Positions 53,085 through 62,125 of a DNA stretch of 64,000 bases are shown here, in pieces. The DNA comes from Haloterrigena alkaliphila. Lineage in GTDB: Archaea > Halobacteriota > Halobacteria > Halobacteriales > Natrialbaceae. The stretch spans positions 2,232,001-2,296,000 of the forward strand of contig NZ_CP071462.1 in assembly GCF_017352155.2 (NCBI RefSeq). The letters are read 5' to 3'. Under the pieces are notes generated by a model. That model did not search any database. It had not been told where the DNA came from and saw nothing but the letters and a program-made list of their open reading frames with translations. A program made the translations under genes and the position numbers. Within the stretch, counting starts at the first letter, position 1, and each line of letters begins with the position of its first letter.

Positions 53085-53088
<4 letters not shown>

Positions 53089-53951
53089 CCGCCGATTCGA
53101 CGGGGACGGAGTACGACAGCGACGTCGAAGCCGCCATCCGCGAGAAGCACCCCGCGCTGATTACCTACCTCACCGCGGGCGATCCCTCCCTCGAGGACAC
53201 CAAGGCGTACGTCGAGGCCCTCGATCGCGGCGGATCGGACCTGATCGAACTCGGCCTGCCGTTCTCGGAACCGATCGCGGAGGGACCGACGATCCAGGCC
53301 GCGATCAACCGCGCGCTCGAGGCCGGGACGACCCCCGAGGGCTTCTTCGAACTGGTCGACGACCTCGAGACGGAGGCGCCGCTGCTGGTGATGACCTACT
53401 ACAACATGATTCTCCAATATGGAGACGAGCCCGACGTTCGGCCGTTCGTCGAACGCGCGGCCGAGGCCGGCCTCGCGGGGATCATCGTCCCCGACCTGCC
53501 CGCCGAGGAGGCCGATCCCCTCCGCGAGGCCTGCGACGACCACGGCCTCGATCTCGTCTTCATCGTCGCGCCGACGACGGAAGGCGAGCGCCTCGAGACC
53601 ATCATGTCGCAGGTCTCGGGCTTCACCTACGTGCAGGCCCGCCTCGGAACGACCGGCGCGCGCGCGGACGTCTCGACGGCCACCCATGAGAGTCTCGAGC
53701 GTCTGTCGGCGTTCGACGTGCCCAAGGCGGTCGGCTTCGGCGTCAGCGAGGGCGACCACGCGGCCGAGATCGTCGAGGCCGGCGCCGACGGCGTCATCGT
53801 CGGCAGCGCGCTGGTGGATATCGTCGCCTCGAGCGACGAGCCGGCGGTCGATCTCGAGGCGAAGGCCCGCGAACTCAAACGCGGCGCCCGGCGCGGCGCG
53901 GACAGTATCACGGTCGATCCGGAAGATACACCGGAACCAGAACAGCCATAA
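53085..53951 (+). CDS. trpA: Tryptophan synthase alpha subunit
   Basis: 288-residue TIM barrel that splits indole-glycerol phosphate to indole and G3P. Motifs: [82 protein letters not shown] and [20 protein letters not shown]. By counting, catalytic Glu49 of E. coli matches Glu55, whereas Asp60 matches Glu66 (FSEPIAEG instead of FSDPLADG), a conservative change. Overlaps trpB by four bases. Confidence 0.95.
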
Positions 53952-53953
53952 CT

Positions 53954-53963
53954 GCAAGCTTGC
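53954..53963. promoter_or_regulatory. Palindrome between trpA and ADH synthase
   Basis: gcaagcttgc is a perfect 10-bp palindrome in the 24-bp gap between trpA and the next gene. It may be an operator or a small mRNA structure; the gap has no obvious TATA box of its own apart from sequence inside trpA. Confidence 0.3.
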
Positions 53964-53975
53964 TACAAACTCGCA

Positions 53976-54773
53976 ATGACTACCACAGGCATCGACGCGC
54001 GACTCGACCGAATCGGCACGGACGGCTCCTACGTGATCGTCCCGATGGATCACGGGGTCACGATGGGCGCCGTCCAGGGGCTCAAGGACATCGAATCGAC
54101 CATCGACGGCGTGACCCGCGGCGGCGCCGACGCGGTCCTCACGCAGAAGGGGATCGCGCCCCGCGTCCACGAGCACAAGAACGGCAAGGGGTACATCGTC
54201 CACCTCAACGGCTCGACGACGATCGGGCCCGACGAGAACGATAAGCGTCCGACCGGCACCGTCGAAGAGGCCGTCCGCGTCGGCGCCGACGCCGTCTCCT
54301 TCCACATCAACGTCGGCTCCGACCACGAGCCCGACCAACTCTCCCAGCTCTCGGAGGTCACCGCGGAAGCGGACCGCCTCGGCATGCCGGTGCTCGCGAT
54401 GGCCTACGCCCGCGGTCCGGGGGTCGACCCCGAGGACCCCGAGGCGCTCGGCCACGCCGTCCGGATCGCCGAGGAATTGGGCGCCGATATCGTCAAGACG
54501 GGCTACAGCGGCGACGCCGAGAGCTTCCAGCACGTCGTCGAGTCGACCCGGCTCCCGGTCGTCATCGCCGGTGGCTCGAAGGGCACCGACCGCGAGACGA
54601 TCGAGATGGTCCGCGGCGTGATGGACGCCGGCGGCGCCGGCGTCTCGATGGGGCGGTCGATCTTCCAGCACGAGGACCCCGAGGCCATCGCGACCGCCGT
54701 CGCCGCGGTCGTCCACGACGACTGCTCGGCCGAGGAGGCACTGACGAAGGCCGGACTGGCCCTCGAGGCCTGA
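53976..54773 (+). CDS. aroA': 2-amino-3,7-dideoxy-D-threo-hept-6-ulosonate (ADH) synthase
   Basis: 265-residue class I aldolase that makes ADH in the archaeal start of the shikimate pathway, using aspartate semialdehyde and a keto-sugar phosphate. Motifs: YVIVPMDHGVTMGAVQGLKD, KNGKGYIVHLNGSTTIGPDE, SFHINVGSDHEPDQLSQLSE, VLAMAYARGPGVDPEDPEAL, ADIVKTGYSGDAESFQHVVE with the Schiff-base Lys, and VVIAGGSKGTDRETIEMVRG. It is 24 bp downstream of trpA, so probably co-transcribed. Its product feeds DHQ synthase II at 60344. Confidence 0.93.
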   Translation: MTTTGIDARLDRIGTDGSYVIVPMDHGVTMGAVQGLKDIESTIDGVTRGGADAVLTQKGIAPRVHEHKNGKGYIVHLNGSTTIGPDENDKRPTGTVEEAVRVGADAVSFHINVGSDHEPDQLSQLSEVTAEADRLGMPVLAMAYARGPGVDPEDPEALGHAVRIAEELGADIVKTGYSGDAESFQHVVESTRLPVVIAGGSKGTDRETIEMVRGVMDAGGAGVSMGRSIFQHEDPEAIATAVAAVVHDDCSAEEALTKAGLALEA

Positions 54774-55108
54774 GCGCCGGTCCCGTCTCGAGTCCCGCTT
54801 TTCTCACTTGATCGGTCGCTTGCCCGCAGACGCGACTGTCGCAACCGACCGCTCCGTCTCGCACCCTCGGTTGGCGACTTCTCGGTGTACCACCGGCGGT
54901 ACTCGGTTCCCGACGAGCGGTCTCGTGGACCGGCTGTTCGGCTACTTACCATTCCTGCGCGTTGTATTTGCAAGTTAGTTATCCGTCAGTGGCCGATGCA
55001 AGCCGAACCCACTCCCCTATCTTGGCGTAGTGGTGTGTATGGAACTACGATCCGCCACGGTCACCCGCAAACTCATACGCGTCACCCGATGGTCGGAGGT
55101 GGTCGTCG
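54774..55108. other. Intergenic region before the Nramp-like gene
   Basis: About 335 bp. No gene or strong repeat is seen. An AT-rich stretch ttgtatttgcaagttagtta at about 54964-54983 may hold a promoter, giving a long leader for the gene at 55109. Confidence 0.35.
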
Positions 55109-56350
55109 ATGGCGAGTGAGACATATCAAGTCGGCGGCGTGCAGGCGAAGCTCGCCGATCTCCTGGAAGCGTACGGTCTCGGCGTACTGTTCGCGGCGAA
55201 CGTCTTCGGCGCGGGATCGGTCTACATTCTGGCGGACACCGGCGCGAACTTCGCGTTCGCGCTCCTGTGGGTGCTCCCGCTGGCGTTCCTCATCGATATC
55301 GCACTCCACGACATGTCGGCCCGGCTGGCGGTCTCCCGCGAACCGCTGACCGACTACCTGGTCGATCGCCTGCCCGGTCCCAGCGGGCGAGCGCTCATCG
55401 TTTTGATGGCCGCGATGAGTTCCCTCTGGTCGATCTCGAACTACGCGATCGCCGGCGCGGCGCTGGCGTGGCTGGTTCCGGGACTGGACAACGTCCTCAT
55501 CGGCATCCTGCTGGCGAGCGGCGTCGGGATCGCGCTGGTCGAGTTGCGGGTCTACGAACGCATCGAGGGTGCGATCGCCGCGATGGTGATCGCCGTCTTC
55601 GCCTCCTACGGGCTCCTGCTCGTGGGGCTCGACATCCCGATCGGTGACGTCGCCGCGGGACTCGTTCCGGCGCTGACCAGCGATATCGGCTACCTCACGG
55701 CGATCATCGCGCTGCTCGGGACGACCGTCTACTGGCCCAATTTCTTCATCCAGTCGAGCATGGGCCCGACCAAGGAGTGGTCCGACGTCAACAGCTACCG
55801 GCGCGACAACGCCGCCGGGATCATGACCACGCTCACCATCGGCGCGTTCGTGATGATCGTCTCGGCGGTCACGCTCACCGAAGGGACGATGACGCTCACC
55901 GGACCCGGCGAACCGCTGGCGGAAAGCCTCGGTCAGGGCGCGCTCTACGTCTTCCTGATCGCGGCGCTGCTCGCCAGCTTCAGCTCGGCGACCGGGACGC
56001 TGTTCGGCGCCGGCTACATGGTCCCGCAGGCGCTGGGCCACCACACCGAGTTCGGCGACGCGCGGTTCCGGGCGACCGTCGTCGGCCTCATCGCCCTCTC
56101 GGCGCTGTCCGCGTTCTGGCTGCTGGCCAACACCGGCCTCACGCCCGTTCGGATGGCGATCATCATGCCCGCGATCAACGGCCTGATCGCCCTGCCGGTC
56201 ACCGTCCTCGGACTGATCGGCGCCGTCAACCGGTACGGCGATATATCGAAAAAAGAGAACGTCGCCTTCGCGCTCGTCGCGCTCGTCCTGCTCATCGGCA
56301 GCGCCATGACGGCCGAGTCGCTCGCGACGACGCTCGCTGGCTGGCTCTAG
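55109..56350 (+). CDS. Nramp-like transporter with non-canonical metal site
   Basis: 413 residues, about eleven transmembrane helices in the LeuT fold. TM1 region: GAGSVYILADTGANFAFALL, in place of the Nramp DPGN motif. TM6 region: TTVYWPNFFIQSSMGPTKEW, in place of MPHNLFLHS; the metal-binding Met and His are therefore missing. The overall topology and length fit the family. Loss of the Met is known in Nramp relatives that do not select for transition metals, so the substrate may be Mg2+ or something else. The gene is alone. Confidence 0.78.
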   Translation: MASETYQVGGVQAKLADLLEAYGLGVLFAANVFGAGSVYILADTGANFAFALLWVLPLAFLIDIALHDMSARLAVSREPLTDYLVDRLPGPSGRALIVLMAAMSSLWSISNYAIAGAALAWLVPGLDNVLIGILLASGVGIALVELRVYERIEGAIAAMVIAVFASYGLLLVGLDIPIGDVAAGLVPALTSDIGYLTAIIALLGTTVYWPNFFIQSSMGPTKEWSDVNSYRRDNAAGIMTTLTIGAFVMIVSAVTLTEGTMTLTGPGEPLAESLGQGALYVFLIAALLASFSSATGTLFGAGYMVPQALGHHTEFGDARFRATVVGLIALSALSAFWLLANTGLTPVRMAIIMPAINGLIALPVTVLGLIGAVNRYGDISKKENVAFALVALVLLIGSAMTAESLATTLAGWL

Positions 56351-56409
56351 TCCTCGATCCGGCGGGCGCCAGGACGGGTATTTTTCCGATCGATCGCGTA
56401 TTCGGCTCC

Positions 56410-57006
56410 GTGACTCGAGCGACGTTTCGGAGCCACCGGCTCGAGGAGACCGACACCGGACACTACACCGAGCTGTTGTACGACGACGGGACGAACGACG
56501 AGGTGCTGGTCTGTGCCGCCCACGGCGGGCAGGTCGAACCCTGGACCGCCGAGCAGGCGATCGACCTGACCGCCCGGCTCCCGAACGCCAGTTGCTGGGC
56601 GTGTCTGGGGTACGACGACGAGCGGAACTCGTTCGAACTGTGGCACCCGCCCTCGAGCGACGTTTCTCCCGACGAGTACCCGCTGCTCGGCGAGATCGCC
56701 GACCGGGGGTTCGAGACGGTCGTCAGCTTCCACGGCCTCGGCGACGATCGGGTGCTCGTCGGCGGCGCCACCGACCGCGAGACGAAACGCCGCGTCAGCC
56801 GTCGTCTTTCGAGGTGCCTCTCGGCGCCCGTCGAACCGGTTTCGTCGGGCCCCTGCGCCGGCGTCAGCCCGGACAACTTCGTTAACTGGCTCGCACGGGA
56901 CGGCGCGGGCGGTTTGCAGCTCGAGCAGAGCCGCGCCGTCCGCGACGACGAGCGCGAGGCGGTCGTCGCCGCGCTCGCGGACCTCCGGACCGCCGGCGTA
57001 CTCTAA
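56410..57006 (+). CDS. Poly-gamma-glutamate hydrolase-like protein
   Basis: 198 residues from GTG 56410. The zinc motif VCAAHGGQVEPWTAEQAIDL and the later VVSFHGLGDDRVLVGGATDR match the PghP/DUF867 family, which hydrolyses poly-gamma-glutamate in phages and Bacillus. The middle contains ASCWACLGYDDERNSFELWH. No signal peptide is present. Some Natrialba species make extracellular poly-gamma-glutamate, so a link is conceivable but not shown here. The preceding in-frame codons overlap the transporter and are not used. Confidence 0.78.
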   Translation: MTRATFRSHRLEETDTGHYTELLYDDGTNDEVLVCAAHGGQVEPWTAEQAIDLTARLPNASCWACLGYDDERNSFELWHPPSSDVSPDEYPLLGEIADRGFETVVSFHGLGDDRVLVGGATDRETKRRVSRRLSRCLSAPVEPVSSGPCAGVSPDNFVNWLARDGAGGLQLEQSRAVRDDEREAVVAALADLRTAGVL

Positions 57007-57025
57007 CTCCCTCGAGGTCGAGCAA

Positions 57026-58009
57026 TCAGGCGGAACGATCCGTACCGATCCCGAGTGGGTCAGCCTCGATCAGGGCTTCGACGATTGCGCTCCCGACGCG
57101 GGCCGCGTTGTCGATCGCCAGCGCCAGACTCGCGGGATCGCCGTCGAAGCTCTCCGCGACGGACTCGCCGGGCGCCGGCCGGTCGTAGTTGGAGACGGCG
57201 CGCACGCTCAGGTACCGGTCGCGGAGACCGAACCGCTCGAGGGCGGTCGCCGTCGCGGCGTCTTCCATCTGGGTCGTCACGTAGGGCCCGACGCCGTAGG
57301 CCTCGCAGAGCCACGCGACCTCCCGCGCGTAGCGGGGGCCGTGCCAGAACTCGTCGCCGCAGACGGTCGTCCCGCGTTCGATGGTCGGCCCCGTCTGGGG
57401 CGCGGCGGGATACTCGCGCTGGTACTCGAGCGCGTCGTCGTCCTCGAGCGGGTCGACGTCGCCGGCGGCCGCGAGCGCACGGTCGACGACCGATTCCTCG
57501 AGTCGGTGAACGTAGTCCCGCGGGCGGTAGGCCAGGAGGTCGATGGGACGCTCGTCAGCCGTCCCAATGTCGTCCCCAGGCGCGCTCGAGTCGCTCCCGC
57601 TCGACCCGTGATCCCACCGGTGTTTCCGATCCCAGTCGACGACCGCGTCCGCGACCGCGACCGATCCCAGCGCGGCGGTGTCGGGCGACGACCCCGCGAT
57701 GCCACACGAGACGACGTAGGCCGACTCGAGGTCGAGCCCCGGCGCCGCGAGCAGGGCGGTGACGGTCGTCGCCGCGTCGCTCTTGCCGATCCCGGTGGTC
57801 GTGACGGCGATCCCCTCCTCGGTCAGGTAGATCGGGGTGTCGGCGCCCGGAACCTCGAGCGCGCCGGCGATCTCGTCTCGCTCGAGCCACGGCCGACGCT
57901 CGTCGAGCGGCGCCTCGAACGCCGCGGTGAGGACCAGCGCGGCGGGGCAGACGGGCGCGTCCGGATCGGGCGTCCGCGGCGTCGGCAGCGCGTCGTCGCT
58001 GTCACTCAT
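57026..58009 (-). CDS. Purine nucleoside permease/phosphorylase-like protein
   Basis: 327 residues: VCPAALVLTAAFEAPLDERR, YLTEEGIAVTTTGIGKSDAA, YVVSCGIAGSSPDTAALGSV, VCGDEFWHGPRYAREVAWLC, YVTTQMEDAATATALERFGL and YLSVRAVSNYDRPAPGESV. The MEDAATA and SNYDRP segments are typical of the NUP family, related to nucleoside phosphorylases. There are no transmembrane helices, so the name permease is historical. A phosphorylase-like function is inferred. It is convergent with the PGA-hydrolase-like gene, 20 bp apart. Confidence 0.75.
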   Translation of the reverse strand: MSDSDDALPTPRTPDPDAPVCPAALVLTAAFEAPLDERRPWLERDEIAGALEVPGADTPIYLTEEGIAVTTTGIGKSDAATTVTALLAAPGLDLESAYVVSCGIAGSSPDTAALGSVAVADAVVDWDRKHRWDHGSSGSDSSAPGDDIGTADERPIDLLAYRPRDYVHRLEESVVDRALAAAGDVDPLEDDDALEYQREYPAAPQTGPTIERGTTVCGDEFWHGPRYAREVAWLCEAYGVGPYVTTQMEDAATATALERFGLRDRYLSVRAVSNYDRPAPGESVAESFDGDPASLALAIDNAARVGSAIVEALIEADPLGIGTDRSA

Positions 58010-58095
58010 AGCGGTGGCCAGGGCGCCGTCGCGCAAAGGCCCACCGGATTCGTCAGACCGGAAGAGTTTCTATCACCGCCTGCGTTCCCCGGCCC

Positions 58096-58671
58096 GTGAT
58101 CGACGAGGACGCCGACCTCACGGTCGACGACGAACTCCTCGCCCGGGCGCGGATCCACGCCCGCGAGGTCCTCGAGGAGTACGACTTCGCCGTCGACCGC
58201 GACGCCCTCGAGTGGGACGTCTCGACCCGCGCCCGTCGGCGCGCGGGAGCGTGTCGCTGGAACGCCGACCGCGAGGTGGCGACCATCGTGCTCACGCGGC
58301 GAGCCTACCGGCGCTACGACTGGGAGACGTTCGCGGGCGTCGTGAGACACGAACTCGTCCACGCCTGGGAGTTCCAGCGGTTCGGCGAGTCCGGCCACGG
58401 ACCGCGGTTTCGCGAGAAGGCGGCCGAACTCGAGGCGCCGCGGCACTGCGAGTCGTTCTCCGAGCCCCGCTACGTCCTGCGCTGTCTGACGGCCGACTGC
58501 GACTGGACGGCAAACCGTCACCGAGCGTCGAAGCCGGTGAAGTCGCCCGATCAGTACCGCTGTGGCGTCTGCGGCGGAGCTTACGAAGTCGAACACGCCG
58601 AGAGCGGCCGGACGTGGACGACAGCCAGCGGATTCGGCGGGGCGAAGGCGGCCCTCGAGGACGAGTGGTGA
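58096..58671 (+). CDS. SprT-like zinc metalloprotease domain protein
   Basis: 191 residues from GTG 58096. Zinc-protease motif HELVHAWEFQRFGESGHG (H-E-x2-H and the third His about 13 residues on) lies near residues 90-108. The C-terminus has a zinc ribbon: VLRCLTADCDWTANRHRASK, then YRCGVCGGAYEVEH. SprT/Spartan proteins cleave DNA-protein crosslinks; the same role here is inferred from the fold. An acidic tail KAALEDEW ends it. The start is at GTG; no ATG is close. Confidence 0.86.
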   Translation: MIDEDADLTVDDELLARARIHAREVLEEYDFAVDRDALEWDVSTRARRRAGACRWNADREVATIVLTRRAYRRYDWETFAGVVRHELVHAWEFQRFGESGHGPRFREKAAELEAPRHCESFSEPRYVLRCLTADCDWTANRHRASKPVKSPDQYRCGVCGGAYEVEHAESGRTWTTASGFGGAKAALEDEW

Positions 58672-58830
58672 TGGCGACGACGAGCGGTGACGGCGACGGC
58701 GACGAGTGGTGACGACGACGGCAGCGAGCGATGACGGCGACGAGCGAGCGACCGACCGCGATTCGGCCGCTCGCCCGTGTGATCGGTCGAGCGCGGAACA
58801 CTTATTCACCTGCCGCTATCCTGTTCAGCT

Positions 58831-59367
58831 ATGGGTATACTCGAGCTAATGCTGGGCGACTCCGGCCCCGGCAAACAGGGGATCGAGGGGAAGTCGTTCA
58901 AACTACCGCAGGAGACCCACGACTTCGTCTATCCGGTCGCCGTGCGGCGCGCGGAACTGGACGCCTTCGACGAGTTGCTCGAGACCGAATCCGACGCGCC
59001 GCCCGTCGAGGGCGACGCCGACGGGCTGCAGGAGGCGTTCGACGAGGTCCTCGCCGACGTCGAAATCGACGCCGAGCAACTGGCCGCGAAACAGCAACAG
59101 CCGCGACTCGAGACCGAGGCGATCCTCGAGCGCTGGGACGAACAGGTGACCGACGACATCGGCGTCGTCTACGCCCGCGTCGACACCTACCCGACGCTGC
59201 TCACCTACGTCAACCGCTGCAAGCGCCGCGACGAGGACGGCGACGACCCGTTCGAACTGCCCGAGAGCTTCGGACGGGGAACGGCGCTGCTCAAACGACT
59301 CGACGAAGCCACGGAGAATCAGTACCGCGCGCTGGTTCACGAGGACCTGCTGCCGGAGCAGCAGTAG
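58831..59367 (+). CDS. Conserved haloarchaeal hypothetical protein
   Basis: 178 residues: MGILELMLGDSGPGKQGIEG, KSFKLPQETHDFVYPVAVRR, LETEAILERWDEQVTDDIGV, VYARVDTYPTLLTYVNRCKR and LPESFGRGTALLKRLDEATE. Largely helical, soluble, acidic. I recognise no family. The N-terminal GDSGPGKQG is Gly-rich but not a Walker A motif. The ATG follows a TATA-like cttattcacc 31 bp upstream, giving a short leader. Confidence 0.6.
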   Translation: MGILELMLGDSGPGKQGIEGKSFKLPQETHDFVYPVAVRRAELDAFDELLETESDAPPVEGDADGLQEAFDEVLADVEIDAEQLAAKQQQPRLETEAILERWDEQVTDDIGVVYARVDTYPTLLTYVNRCKRRDEDGDDPFELPESFGRGTALLKRLDEATENQYRALVHEDLLPEQQ

Positions 59368-59431
59368 CCGGTTTCACGCCGGAACGGACCGCCCGTTCGA
59401 CCGTTTCCTCCCGCTCGACACTCGATCCGGA

Positions 59432-60109
59432 CTAGACGATCGTTTCGAACGCTTCGAGCGACGCGAGTTCGTAGGTCGGTTCGTGGTCGACGCCGTCGAG
59501 CCCCTCGTGGCCGGTGTCGATCCAGGCCGAGTCGATTCCCATCGCGTTCGCACCCGCGATATCGGCGTGCAGCGAGTCGCCGACGTGAATCGCCGTCTCG
59601 GGGGTCGCCTCGAGCCCCGCGAGCGCGCGTTCGAAGGGAGCCGCGTCGGGTTTCGGGTGGATTCCCTTCCCCGGATCGGTGAACACGCGGACGTCGAACG
59701 CGTCGGCGATGCCCAGCGCCTCGAGCTTTTTCGTCTGTGTCGGCCGCCCGCCGTTGGTGATCAGGCCGACCTGTGCGCGGTCGCGGGCGTGCTCGAGGGC
59801 CGCCTCCGCCCCGGGTCGAAACCGGACGGCGGTCGGGTCCTGCAGGTCGAGATAGTGGTCCGCGAGCGTCGGCGCGAGGGCCGGATCGGCGCCGGCGCGG
59901 CGGGCGACTTCGACGAACAACTGGTCGAAGAACTCGCGATCCGTTTCGGCGGTCGGCAGCGCGGGAATCGCGGCCCGCAGGTCCGTCGGCGTGCAGAACG
60001 GCTCGCAGTCGGCCCGCTCGAACGTCGCCTCGAGCAGCGTCGCGGGGTCCCGCGTGGGCTCGCAGAGGGTACTGTCGAGATCGAAACAGATCGCATCGTA
60101 CGCGGCCAT
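59432..60109 (-). CDS. HAD family hydrolase
   Basis: 225 residues. Motif I: ICFDLDSTLCEPTRD with nucleophile Asp; cap domain of helices with FCTPTDLRAAIPALPTAETD; motif II/III: VGLITNGGRPTQTKKLEALG with Thr/Asn-Gly and Lys; motif IV: AIHVGDSLHADIAGANAMGI. A phosphatase of the subfamily-IA HAD type, possibly for a sugar phosphate or phosphoglycolate-like substrate. It is convergent with the hypothetical at 58831. Confidence 0.9.
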   Translation of the reverse strand: MAAYDAICFDLDSTLCEPTRDPATLLEATFERADCEPFCTPTDLRAAIPALPTAETDREFFDQLFVEVARRAGADPALAPTLADHYLDLQDPTAVRFRPGAEAALEHARDRAQVGLITNGGRPTQTKKLEALGIADAFDVRVFTDPGKGIHPKPDAAPFERALAGLEATPETAIHVGDSLHADIAGANAMGIDSAWIDTGHEGLDGVDHEPTYELASLEAFETIV

Positions 60110-60343
60110 CGCCTCGAGAGAGGAGGGCTGGCGGTCTTAACGTTTCGATCGTGGCAGGATACCGCACGGTCGAGCGGTGGACGCGACCAGAGTATTGAAC
60201 GCGTCCTCCGGTTACGGACGCCCTCGTTCGGTCACCGGCCGGGGTCAGCGACCGACGGGGCGATGTGGTCGCGAATCGGCGGTCGGTCGTCGCGACCTGC
60301 GGCATTCGCCACGTTCAAGCCGGTTCCCTTCGAGGGTCGAGAT

Positions 60344-61573
60344 ATGACGCGATCTGTCTGGGTCAAAGCCGACGACGCCGTCGGCGATTGGGACGACCGC
60401 CGGGCGCGGATCACCGCCGCGCTCGAGGCGGGCGCCGACTGGGTACTGGTCGACGAAGACGACGTCGAACGCGTGCGCGAACTCGGCGACATCGGCGTCG
60501 CGGCGTTCCGGACCGACGGCGACGTGACGCTGGTCGACGAGGTCGACACCGTCGACGATATCGACGACATCGACGAGGCCGAAGCCGACGGCGACGGCGA
60601 CGGGACGACCGTCCGGCCCGACGCCGTCGTCGTCGGCAAGGAGGGCGAGGGCGACGCGACGATCGACCTCCCCGAGGACTTCTCCGGGTCGGCGGACCTC
60701 TCGACGCTTCGCCGCCGCGACGGCGACCTCGCCCGCGGCGCCTACGTCCGCATCCTCGGTAAGGAGTACGAGCGGTTCGCCGAGACCGCCGCCGACGAGG
60801 CCGACTACACCATCGTCGTCGGCGAGGACTGGACGATCATCCCCCTCGAGAACCTGATCGCCCGCATCGGCGAGGAGACCACGCTCGTCGCGGGCGTCTC
60901 CAGCGCCGAGGAGGCTAAAACGGCGTTCGAGACCCTCGAGATCGGCGCCGACGCCGTCCTGCTCGACTCGGACGACCCCGACGAGATCCGCGAGACCGTC
61001 GAGGTCCGCGACGAGGCCGAACGCGAGTCGCTCGACCTCGAGTACGCCGAGGTGCTCGACGTCGAGCGCGTCGGCAGCGCCGACCGGGTCTGCGTGGACA
61101 CCGGAAATCTGATGGAACACGACGAGGGGATGCTCGTCGGCTCGATGTCCCGGGGCCTCGTGTTCGTCCACGCCGAGACCGCCGAGTCGCCCTACGTCGC
61201 CTCCCGGCCCTTCCGAGTCAACGCGGGCGCCGTCCACGCCTACGTCCGCACGCCCGACGGCGGCACGAGGTACCTCTCGGAACTCCAGAGCGGCGACGAG
61301 GTGCAGGTCGTCGACACCGCGGGCAACACCCGCGAGGCCATCGTCGGGCGGGTCAAGATCGAGCAGCGACCGATGTTCCGGGTCGCCCTCGAGACCGAGT
61401 CGGGCGATCGGGTCGAGACCCTCCTCCAGAACGCCGAGACGATAAAAGTCCCCACTCGCGATGGACGGACGGCGGTGACGGACCTCGAGGCCGGCGACGA
61501 ACTCCTCCTCTACTACGAGGACACGGCGCGCCACTTCGGCGAAGCCGTCGAGGAGAGCATCATCGAGAAGTAG
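60344..61573 (+). CDS. aroB': 3-dehydroquinate synthase II
   Basis: 409 residues. Converts ADH to 3-dehydroquinate by oxidative deamination and cyclisation with NAD, in the archaeal shikimate pathway. Begins MTRSVWVKADDAVGDWDDRR; then TIVVGEDWTIIPLENLIARI, VCVDTGNLMEHDEGMLVGSM, FRVNAGAVHAYVRTPDGGTR, YLSELQSGDEVQVVDTAGNT and VGRVKIEQRPMFRVALETES. An acidic insertion (EADGDGDGTT) is present in the first third. The start at 60344 is set by this N-terminus; the upstream in-frame codons lie antisense to the HAD gene. Confidence 0.95.
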   Translation: MTRSVWVKADDAVGDWDDRRARITAALEAGADWVLVDEDDVERVRELGDIGVAAFRTDGDVTLVDEVDTVDDIDDIDEAEADGDGDGTTVRPDAVVVGKEGEGDATIDLPEDFSGSADLSTLRRRDGDLARGAYVRILGKEYERFAETAADEADYTIVVGEDWTIIPLENLIARIGEETTLVAGVSSAEEAKTAFETLEIGADAVLLDSDDPDEIRETVEVRDEAERESLDLEYAEVLDVERVGSADRVCVDTGNLMEHDEGMLVGSMSRGLVFVHAETAESPYVASRPFRVNAGAVHAYVRTPDGGTRYLSELQSGDEVQVVDTAGNTREAIVGRVKIEQRPMFRVALETESGDRVETLLQNAETIKVPTRDGRTAVTDLEAGDELLLYYEDTARHFGEAVEESIIEK

Positions 61574-61618
61574 TCGGCCGGAACTTCGGCGCGCGATCGA
61601 ACGGGCTGTAGATCAGAT

Positions 61619-62068
61619 TCACGACCGTGCCGTCTCTTCCGCTTCGGCCTCGTCGGTCTCGGCGGTCATCGGCTCGAGCCGAGTCGTACACCAGTGACAG
61701 AACTCGAGGTCGGCGTCGACTTCTTTGCCACACTCGGGACAGGTCGGACCGTCGCTCGAGGCGTTCGCAGTCGGCGGGAACCCGAACGCGCGGAGGATCG
61801 CGTCGAACGTCGCGATCGCGACCACGAGCATGATCGTCATCTGGGCCATCGGATCGACGTTCGCGGCGACGTCCATCGACTCGGACATCATCTCGGACAG
61901 CGAGCCGCCGTCGGTGGCGAGATCCTGAACCGGGTAGAAGAACCAGATCGCCACGAAGTAGAGCCCGGCGAACAGCAGGGCGCGGAGCCAATCCCGAAGG
62001 AGAGCGTGGCCGGCGCCGGGGAGCAACAGCGAGAGGACACCGGCGGCGACCGCGCGAAGCCATGTCAT
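61619..62068 (-). CDS. Membrane protein with C-terminal zinc ribbon (DUF7575-like)
   Basis: 149 residues. Transmembrane helices: AAGVLSLLLPGAGHALLRDW, LLFAGLYFVAIWFFYPV and MTIMLVVAIATFDAILRAFG. The zinc ribbon CPECGKEVDADLEFCHWC follows near residues 109-126, then an acidic tail. The layout, TM segments followed by a cytoplasmic ribbon, fits the DUF7575 group as I recall it. The LPGAGH motif near the start is shared with DUF6677/TM2-like membrane proteins. The function is unknown. Confidence 0.75.
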   Translation of the reverse strand: MTWLRAVAAGVLSLLLPGAGHALLRDWLRALLFAGLYFVAIWFFYPVQDLATDGGSLSEMMSESMDVAANVDPMAQMTIMLVVAIATFDAILRAFGFPPTANASSDGPTCPECGKEVDADLEFCHWCTTRLEPMTAETDEAEAEETARS

Positions 62069-62125
62069 CGTACGTGGTGCTAGGGCACCCCTGCCCTTAA
62101 CATTCCGATTTCTCTTCGGCGCTGA

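Noticed and set aside
58672-58830. Coding sequence in the GAC/GGC-rich gap after the SprT-like gene
   Set aside because: Short imperfect repeats of tgacggcgacgag type; no start with a plausible protein.
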